Shown here: piece by piece, positions 58,217-64,000 of the stretch
How positions within the stretch are numbered: the first letter of the stretch is position 1
How the letters are laid out: every line of letters begins with the position of its first letter
DNA from: Trichodelitschia bisporula
Lineage: Eukaryota; Ascomycota; Dothideomycetes; Phaeotrichales; Phaeotrichaceae
Assembly: GCA_010356995.1 (NCBI GenBank)
Contig: ML996705.1
Coordinates: 62,001 to 126,000, forward strand
Reading direction: 5' to 3'
Length of the DNA: 64,000 nt
Translations under genes and position numbers: made by a program
Notes under the pieces: generated by a model
What the model was told of the DNA's origin: nothing
What the model saw: only the letters and a program-made list of their open reading frames with translations
Database searches by the model: none

Positions 58217-59197
58217 ATGACTTCCCTCTACCCCCAACAATACACGCAACCCTACGCCTACCACCAATCCTACCGCCCAACGTCCCTCCCCATGGCGACC
58301 ACCACAACCACTCCCTCCTCCACAACATCAACAACCCGCCCCCAGCGCCCCTCCTCCACCCGCTCCTCCTCCTCCCGCCGCCCCCTCTCCTCAACATCAA
58401 TACACTCCACATCTCACCGCGTCGACAAGCCTAAGCCGAACCCCTCCCCCCGCCTCGCCGCCGACCGCCGCCGTACCCTCTCCGCCCGCGAATACCCCTC
58501 CCTCACCGACCACTGGCGCGCCATGTACTGCCGCGACGGGGCCGAAGAAGAGCGCGATACCCGGCCGCAGAGCTGGCACCCCCCAACCAGCGCGCGCTGG
58601 TCCGCCGGCGAGGGGGCGTACGCGTCTGCCTCCATGCCGGAGCCGGAGCCGGAGATCGTCCCCGCTGCCCCCGCCTCCACGCACGCTCCCGCCGTCGCAT
58701 CCGCCCCCGCCCGCGCCGACCGCGCTTGGTCGGACTACATGCACGGCGTGGTGCCGGAGCCGGCTATGGGGGGTACATCCTGGTTTCTGGACGAGAGCGG
58801 CGAGGCGCCTACGCTGGAGCGCAAGGAGAGTAAGGAGCTTATTGGCATGGGGCTGTATGACTCCCCTCAATCGCCGGTCGCCAGTACGTTGGGGCTCAAG
58901 CTAGCGGAGGGCTGGTGCCCCCCTGTACAGGACGAGGACGATGAGGAGGAGGAGGGTATGGTGGATGGGGGGGAGAGTAGTGAGAGCGAGGAGGAGGTGG
59001 AGGAAGTTTGTGGGGATGAGGGCATGGTGGGGGTGGATGTTGGGGTGGGGGTGAATTTGGCGGGCACGAGCTTTTTGTTTGATGAGGAGGAGGAGGGGTG
59101 GTGGGGGACTGGGGGGCTTGTGGAACGCCCGAAGATGGGGTGGCTTGTGCCGGGGCAGGAGATGGGGAGGGTGGAGAGGACGTGGGGGTGTTATTGA
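58217..59197 (+). CDS. Conserved fungal protein of unknown function (RKESKELIGMGLYD motif)
   Basis: Single exon, 326 aa from 58217 (337 aa from the upstream ATG at 58184). The N-terminal third is Ser/Thr/Pro-rich and basic (SSTRSSSSRRPLSSTS). It is followed by SAREYPSLTDHWRAMYC, then an Ala/Pro-rich linker. The middle carries TSWFLDESGEAP and ERKESKELIGMGLYDSPQSP, then LGLKLAEGWCPP. From memory, a W-F/L-x-D block, RKESKEL-GMGLYD and a K-L-x-E-x-W-x-PP block recur in uncharacterised Pezizomycotina proteins. The C-terminal part is acidic (DEDDEEEEG, FDEEEEG) with short hydrophobic insertions (GTSFLF). No DNA-binding or catalytic domain is visible. The acidic, disordered design fits a nuclear regulator or adaptor, but this is a guess. 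It stands beside the largest gene-free interval of the window. Confidence 0.75.
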   Translation: MTSLYPQQYTQPYAYHQSYRPTSLPMATTTTTPSSTTSTTRPQRPSSTRSSSSRRPLSSTSIHSTSHRVDKPKPNPSPRLAADRRRTLSAREYPSLTDHWRAMYCRDGAEEERDTRPQSWHPPTSARWSAGEGAYASASMPEPEPEIVPAAPASTHAPAVASAPARADRAWSDYMHGVVPEPAMGGTSWFLDESGEAPTLERKESKELIGMGLYDSPQSPVASTLGLKLAEGWCPPVQDEDDEEEEGMVDGGESSESEEEVEEVCGDEGMVGVDVGVGVNLAGTSFLFDEEEEGWWGTGGLVERPKMGWLVPGQEMGRVERTWGCY

Positions 59198-59516
59198 GGG
59201 GAGAGTGAGGAGGGGGGGAGCGTGTGGAGGAGTCATTATTGGGCATTGCATAGCATGGCGCTTGGGTTGGGCTTGGGTATACCATCTGGGCAAGGGATGG
59301 GGAAGGGGCATAGGTTAGAGCCCTGAGGGGCGGACTGGACATGCGAATTGAGGTCCTCGCTGCGGCGTCAAGCTGCTGGCGAGGCGGTGCTGAACATTTA
59401 CCGAGAAGCGTGCACTTTGCTGCTGGTGATGGTGATTTGGTGTTGTATGCTCACTTATTGCTTGGGGATGCTGCTCTGCTAAACCTCTGGGGAGCGGAAA
59501 TGTGAACTGGAGTTCC

Positions 59517-59538
59517 TGGGGTTAGGGTTAGGGTTGGG
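59517..59538 (+). repeat. Short interstitial telomere-like repeat
   Basis: The sequence reads TGGGGTTAGGGTTAGGG followed by TTGGG, about three units of the common fungal telomere repeat TTAGGG. The window shows no other sign of a chromosome end. Confidence 0.7.
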
Positions 59539-60349
59539 CCAATGTCCGGTCACAGCCTTGCCAGCGGCTCTCGAGATGCGGTCTTTTGCATCTAGTGATG
59601 GTTCTTTGGTGTTGCGTGTACTGGAGGACGTACATGGGAGCTTCACATGCAATGATATAGGAAGTGAAATGAAGATGGACGTGGAGGTTGATACTGCAAA
59701 TGAATGATCACGTTGATCGCGTTTGATGTTTGTGAGGCACATTTTTCGCCATGTGGTTGAGGCAGGATGATATCATCGTCAAGCAAGCATCTTTGATTGG
59801 TTCGCCAGGCAAGCGTCCCAAAGTGGCAAATACCAGTGTATGTTGCACCACACAATCGCTTTGCTGTAGAGAGCGTCCAGCTCAGCTCTAAATGAAGAGG
59901 ACCTATGTGGCGCCCCAGTAACCACTATCCGCAATTCCACGGCTACCACCGGGGACACAATCGACCGATAAAGGCAGCAAGGGACGGAAAGAGCAGTTAC
60001 ATCGTAACTTCAATCCCCGGCCTCTGCGTCCATCATATACGAGTCCCACCCAGCCGGTCAACCAAGGGAATTTGTCACCGCACGACCCTCAACCCCAGAG
60101 AGCCCCAGCAGTCACACATGGCAACCCCCGTCCCCGCACAATATCAGCGTGCCTTAACGCTCAACACCCGCTCCCCATCGGGCAGCACATGCAACCCCAT
60201 CTTCCCCCCCCCAGCCCAGCAACCAGGCTGCTACCTCCCATCCTCGTCCCTGCCCCCATATGATGCGCCCTAAGCCCTCGCCAACCAGCGTCACATATAT
60301 CCGCCGCTCTCGTCGTGGTATATTACAGCCCCATCTGGCAGGCTGTACT

Positions 60350-60376
60350 CCCCCCCCCCCCCCCCCCCCCCCCCCC
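60350..60376 (+). repeat. C27 homopolymer
   Basis: 27 consecutive C on the plus strand, 64 nt beyond the stop codon of the NDUFAF6-like gene (so in its 3' UTR as G27). Length is likely to vary and is hard to sequence exactly. Confidence 0.9.
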
Positions 60377-60440
60377 AGCCGTCATACGGCGCACGAAGTA
60401 CACCCTGCCTCATCCGGCAATCAGAGTACATCGCCCCCCA

Positions 60441-61603
60441 CTATATCTTTCTTCTGCGAAACGCCCACCACGCCTCCCACGGCAACCGCCACCCCGGCCC
60501 CCTCAACCGGCCATCAAAAACATCGAAATCCACAGCCTCTAACCGCTCCAGCCACATCCGCGTCGGCACCGCACCCATCAGCACGCCAAACCCCGCTTCT
60601 ACTTCACGGAGCGCCTTGCCACTCGGCGCATCCGTCGCGGACTGTACCTCGTCGTACCCCGCCCGCTGCGCATCGCCCTCGTGCTCGAACGCATGGCCTG
60701 CGCCCTGGCCCGCCCGGAGCGAGCGCAGCATTTCGCGGGCTGTGATGAGGTGGTCGTTGGCGCGGGTTGCGACTTCGAAGACTGCGTCGCGGAGGCCGGG
60801 GGCTGAGGGGCCGGTGCGCAGGATGGTTTCTTCTTGTACGTTGTGCGCCGCCATGATGTCCAGCGGGAGGAGGACGGCGGGGTGGGGCGCGCTGCCCTGC
60901 GCGGTGCCGCCGGAGGGGGGAGGCGGGAAGGCGAGCAGCGGGAGGCTGCGCAGGACGGCGGCTATGCCGGTTGCTTTGCCGATGTGGGAAGCGAGGTGGT
61001 CGGCTGTGAGGGAGGAGAGGGGAAGGGAGGAGAGGGTTAGGTAGCTGAGTGTTGAGTAAGTGTTTTCGGCGTAGGTTTCGAGGGCGGAGAGGGTGGGGTA
61101 GGGTCTGTTTCCGAGGTACTTTTCGCGCTCGGCGATTATGCGGTGGAGCCAAGCGCGGGAGAGGCGTGAGCGCCCACCGGTTCGTTGTTGTAGGGAGGTG
61201 TTTGCGGCGGCGAGGAGGAGGGGGATGGGGTGCTTGGGCGGGGTGCCGGCGAGGGCGGCGGTGACGGAGTCGCGCCAGAATTGGAAGCGCATGGCGCCGA
61301 TGGTGGGTTGGGTGGTGGTGTCGGCGATGCGGGCGGTTTCGAGGTTGAGGGCGCGGAGGGCGAGGTACGCGTCCCGGGCTTGGGGGGGGATGAAGGTGTG
61401 GAGGATGTAGGAGGGGGAGTCTTGTCGTCTGGATTCGTTAGCTCTGAAGAGGAGAGGTGAGAGGCGTACTGGAGGAGATTTAGGCAGTATTGTCGGGCGT
61501 TGTCTATTTCTGCGGCGGGGGAGGGAGCGGAGCTATATGCCCGGCGTAAACATGAGGCATTACAACGACCGGCGCGGGCGCTGCGAAGGAGGGGTGAGCA
61601 CAT
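60441..61603 (-). CDS. Mitochondrial squalene/phytoene-synthase-like protein (NDUFAF6-type)
   Basis: Exons 61603-61470 and 61428-60441, with a 41-nt intron, give 373 aa. The N-terminus (MCSPLLRSARAGRCNASCLR then RAYSSAPSP) looks like a mitochondrial targeting peptide with a typical R-x-Y-S cleavage site. The spliced text then reads ARQYCLNLLQRQDSPSYIL and continues with FIPPQARDAYLALRALNLET and FQFWRDSVTAALAG, the pattern of the trans-isoprenyl-diphosphate synthase fold. The Asp-rich DxxxD catalytic motifs of real squalene synthases are not kept, as in the NDUFAF6 group, which assists complex I assembly rather than making isoprenoids. HIGKATGIAAVLRSLPLLA matches the second conserved helix region. 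It is divergent from RAD5, with 367 bp between the starts. Role inferred from the family. Confidence 0.85.
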
Positions 61604-61970
61604 TAGTCACGATGTCAGGATCTCAAAGGACTAGAGAATTGCATTGTGGACGAAGCTCTCGCGCTTGAGATGTTGACGCTGCGCAAAAAGCGATGACGGC
61701 AGCGGCTCTCTCGGCCCAAGATTTTCCGAATGACGCGCAGTCGCGTGAGCGCGCGAAAGCTCTTTGCGCCGGCGCGTCTCCTTTTCTACCTCAACTAAAG
61801 TCGTCAACAACGTCAGCGAATATCAATCAACTACACGTCAACTAATCCCTTTCCATCCACCCGCGCGCTCTCGAATCCGCCAACCTCTTTCAATCCACCT
61901 GCCGCTCTCGATCTACCCAACTTTTTCCATCTACCCAACGCTTTCAATTCACCTGCTGCTGTCAATCGCG
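61604..61970. promoter_or_regulatory. Divergent promoter of the NDUFAF6-like gene and RAD5
   Basis: 367 bp between two divergent start codons. GCGCGCGAAAG near 61751 resembles the G1/S elements bound by MBF/E2F-type factors (cores CGCGAAA and ACGCG), and ACGCG occurs at 61734. The RAD5 leader (61850-61970) is made of pyrimidine-rich, imperfect 15-18-bp repeats of the type CTTTCAATCCACCTGC / TTTCCATCTACCCAAC. Confidence 0.45.
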
Positions 61971-64000
61971 ATGGAGAAAGTATACGACCTTGAAGAGCGG
62001 CCTGCGAAGAAGCGCCGCTTCTTTGTTGAGGATCCGCAGTTTGATGCTGCGCTCAAAAAGGAACCTTCAGTCTCGGATGCTACGGCCAAAGAAGAGCCTT
62101 CACTCTCGGATGCTACGATCAAGGAGGAACCTTCACTCCTGGGCACTACGATCAAAGAAGAGCCTTTACTCCTGGGCGCTACGGTCAAAGAAGAGCCTTC
62201 ACTCCAGGACGAGATGGATGCAGTGCCAAAGACGGCTGCCTATGCCGAAAGACTAGCAGCTAACAGGGCAGCTTACGAGGCCTACTGCCCCAAAGATGAG
62301 GAGGCCGAGGACCGCAGAGATGCCGAATTCTTAGCATCTCTCGATTATATAGACCGCAAAGCCTCGCTCCCGCAGTTCGACATGGAGCTCTTTGCGTCCG
62401 TTACCGGCGTCGATAATCTCCCACTTGCCCAGCGGCAGCGGCTGTGGAAGGAGAGCGAACAGAACATGGAGAGGGGTAAGGACGCGCACATCTGTTTTTC
62501 GTATTCTAATAGCGACAGCCATCAACATCTACCTGGATGGTGTCTCCCGTGCGAAGTCGGAACAGCCTGCATCCAGTGCACCCAGAACCACCGCTCGGGA
62601 CCTCGACAATGGGCACCCCCCTGACCCCAACACCTCGGCCCCGCCGCGCAATATTGCACTGCGAGACGTCCCCTCAAAGCGCTACGTAGGCGCCTTCGGC
62701 GTCACAGGCTGGGCAACGCGCAGCGGGTCCAAACTCGCATTTGGAGACACCGTCCTGATCGAGCGCACCAAGCCAGCCCCCACTGCGTACCGGCCGTACA
62801 TGCGCCGATCCACCAACAACACCATCGTGCGCTTCACCAACGCCCAGGGCTCGGAGCTGGGCCGGCTGGAAGACGACTACGCGCAGTGGATCTCGTCGCT
62901 GCTGGACCAGAAGGTGTGCGAGTTTAGCGGGACCTGCATTTATGCGCCTGAGCGGCTCAAGGTTAATGATACGGTTCACCTCCAGTTGCGCGTTTATCTG
63001 TGTAGGGATACGTTTAAGGGGGCGGCGCTTAAGCCGCTGGAGTCGAATCGCGCGGTTAATTTTCATGAGTCTAGGGAGTCAGAGGAGGAGCGTGCTATAC
63101 GAATACGGCAGGTTGGACTGGTTAAGCTGTTTGATGAGATTAGCCTTATCCCTTCCCGCGCCAGCATGCAGACGGAGAAGCACAAGCGTGAGGCCTTGCT
63201 CCGCGTGGCCGAATCGTCCGACAAGCCGAACAGCTCGTCTCATGTCTCGATGGCGACGCAGACGCTGACGCAGGGAGATGTCCCGTCCAGCCCGCCTGAG
63301 CCCGAAGACGGAGAAGAGCTCAAGCAGGACCAACTCGACGCGTTGTACCGGAAGGCGCAGTCATTCGACTTCAACACGCCTGAGGCCGAGCCCGCGGATA
63401 CGTTTGCACTGGATCTGCGCAAGTACCAGAAGCAGGCGCTGCACTGGATGCTGAGCAAGGAAATGGATGAGAAGGATAGGCACCGCCAGCAGTCTATGCA
63501 TCCGCTGTGGGAGGAGTACCAGTGGCCCACTAAGGACGTGGATGGCAAGGAACTTCCCAAGGTGCCGGGACAGACGGCGTTCTACGTCAACCCGTACTCC
63601 GGTGAGCTGTCGGTCAACTTCCCAGTGCAGGACCAGAACTGTCTCGGGGGCATACTTGCCGATGAGATGGGTCTGGGTAAGACGATTGAAATGCTGAGTC
63701 TGGTGCACACGCACGCGGGCCGTCCCCATCCAGCTGCTGCTGATAACCATCCGCTGCCGAGGTATCGCCCTGATGCCATGCAAGCGCCGAACACGACTCT
63801 CGTTGTCGCGCCGATGTCGCTTATCGCGCAGTGGAAGAGCGAGGCGGAAAAGGCATCGAAAGAAGGCACGCTCGAGGTGCATCTCTACTACGGAAATTCA
63901 CGGTCGCCTAGCCTACGTGATCTGTGCAACAAGAGCACCCCGAGCGTGATCATCACCAGCTACGGCACCGTGGTCTCCGAGTACAATGCAGCGGCGTCCA
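61971..64000 (+). CDS. RAD5: DNA repair helicase/ubiquitin ligase Rad5, 5' two thirds (partial)
   Basis: Rad5 drives error-free damage tolerance: it helps polyubiquitinate PCNA and reverses stalled forks. Exon 1 is 61971-62475, a 43-nt intron follows (GTAAGG..TTCTAAT..GACAG), and exon 2 runs from 62519 off the window; about 662 residues are visible. An N-terminal nuclear signal (RPAKKRRFF, 10-18) is followed by five tandem 11-residue repeats containing ΨKxE SUMO-acceptor motifs (29-83). The HIRAN domain, which grips the 3' end of DNA, starts at KRYVGAFGVTGW (about 220-330). The SNF2 ATPase begins at DLRKYQKQALHWML, with the Walker A helicase motif I LADEMGLGKTIEM near residue 550 and motif Ia LVVAPMSLIAQW. 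The RING finger expected in the C-terminal helicase half lies beyond the edge. Start chosen as the first ATG giving the family-like MEKVYDLEERPAKKRRFF. Confidence 0.94.
62055..62219 (+). repeat. Five 33-bp tandem repeats inside RAD5
   Basis: Five in-frame 33-bp units encode KKEPSVSDATA, KEEPSLSDATI, KEEPSLLGTTI, KEEPLLLGATV and KEEPSLQDEMD. Each unit junction creates a ΨK-x-E motif (LKKE, AKEE, IKEE, IKEE, VKEE). The DNA repeats are imperfect but clearly of common origin. Confidence 0.9.

Larger units (their letters stand above)
59198..60440. other. Convergent intergenic region with telomere-like motif and C27 run
   Basis: 1.24 kb between the 58217 gene (plus) and the NDUFAF6-like gene (minus). 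It contains the TTAGGG-type motif at 59517-59538 and the C homopolymer at 60350-60376, each listed separately. No gene is recognised; the C-rich frames at 59905-60745 are compositional. Confidence 0.5.

Noticed and set aside
60260-60745. Pro/Thr-rich plus-strand frame running through the C27 tract
   Set aside because: It exists because of the C homopolymer and C-rich 3' UTR opposite the NDUFAF6-like gene; it overlaps that gene's coding exon.

Overview
The window is a stretch of nuclear DNA from a filamentous ascomycete (Pezizomycotina). The reasons are the short spliceosomal introns (nearly all 41-60 nt, with GT..CTRAY..YAG signals), a CFEM-domain surface protein, and fungal forms of Cdc48, Prp19, Phs1, Gpi11 and Qcr8. 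I cannot place it to class. The exon models were built by hand from splice signals; each recognised multi-exon gene closes to a whole number of codons.

Layout, left to right. The 5' end of a LIM-type protein gene leaves the window at the left edge (minus). A 3.7 kb non-coding stretch holds a 126-bp foldback palindrome and ends in the INO1 promoter. Then come INO1 (+), a triple OB-fold protein with a PCNA-binding-like N-terminus (+), a 1519-aa ABCC transporter (-), CDC48 (-), a six-cysteine secreted protein (-), PRP19 (+), a SIM-bearing RING protein (+), the fatty-acid elongation dehydratase PHS1 (+), a disordered repeat protein (+), an F-box-like ORF with a decayed duplicate (+), prohibitin (-) divergent from QCR8 (+), a CFEM protein (-), translin (+), GPI11 (+), a GH127 glycosidase (+), a secreted Ser/Thr/Val protein (+), a small unknown protein (+) and LAS1 (-). 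An 11-kb stretch without any recognisable gene follows. The right end has a fungal-conserved unknown protein (+), an NDUFAF6-like protein (-) and the 5' two thirds of RAD5 (+), cut by the window edge.

This is mostly core housekeeping sequence; I see no biosynthetic cluster, CRISPR array, rRNA or convincing tRNA. Two themes stand out. First, several genes belong to ubiquitin/SUMO and replication-stress biology: CDC48, PRP19, the SIM/RING protein, RAD5 with a tandem array of SUMO-acceptor-like motifs, and the OB-fold/PIP protein. Second, there are three secreted or wall proteins (six-Cys, CFEM, Val/Thr-rich), each with a TATA box about 106-112 nt before the start codon.

The most original items are the six-cysteine protein with near-mirror cysteine spacing, the OB-fold/PIP/zinc-ribbon protein, the RAD5 SUMO-motif array, the 10 x 18-bp in-frame repeat, the GC-AG intron in translin and the large gene-free interval.
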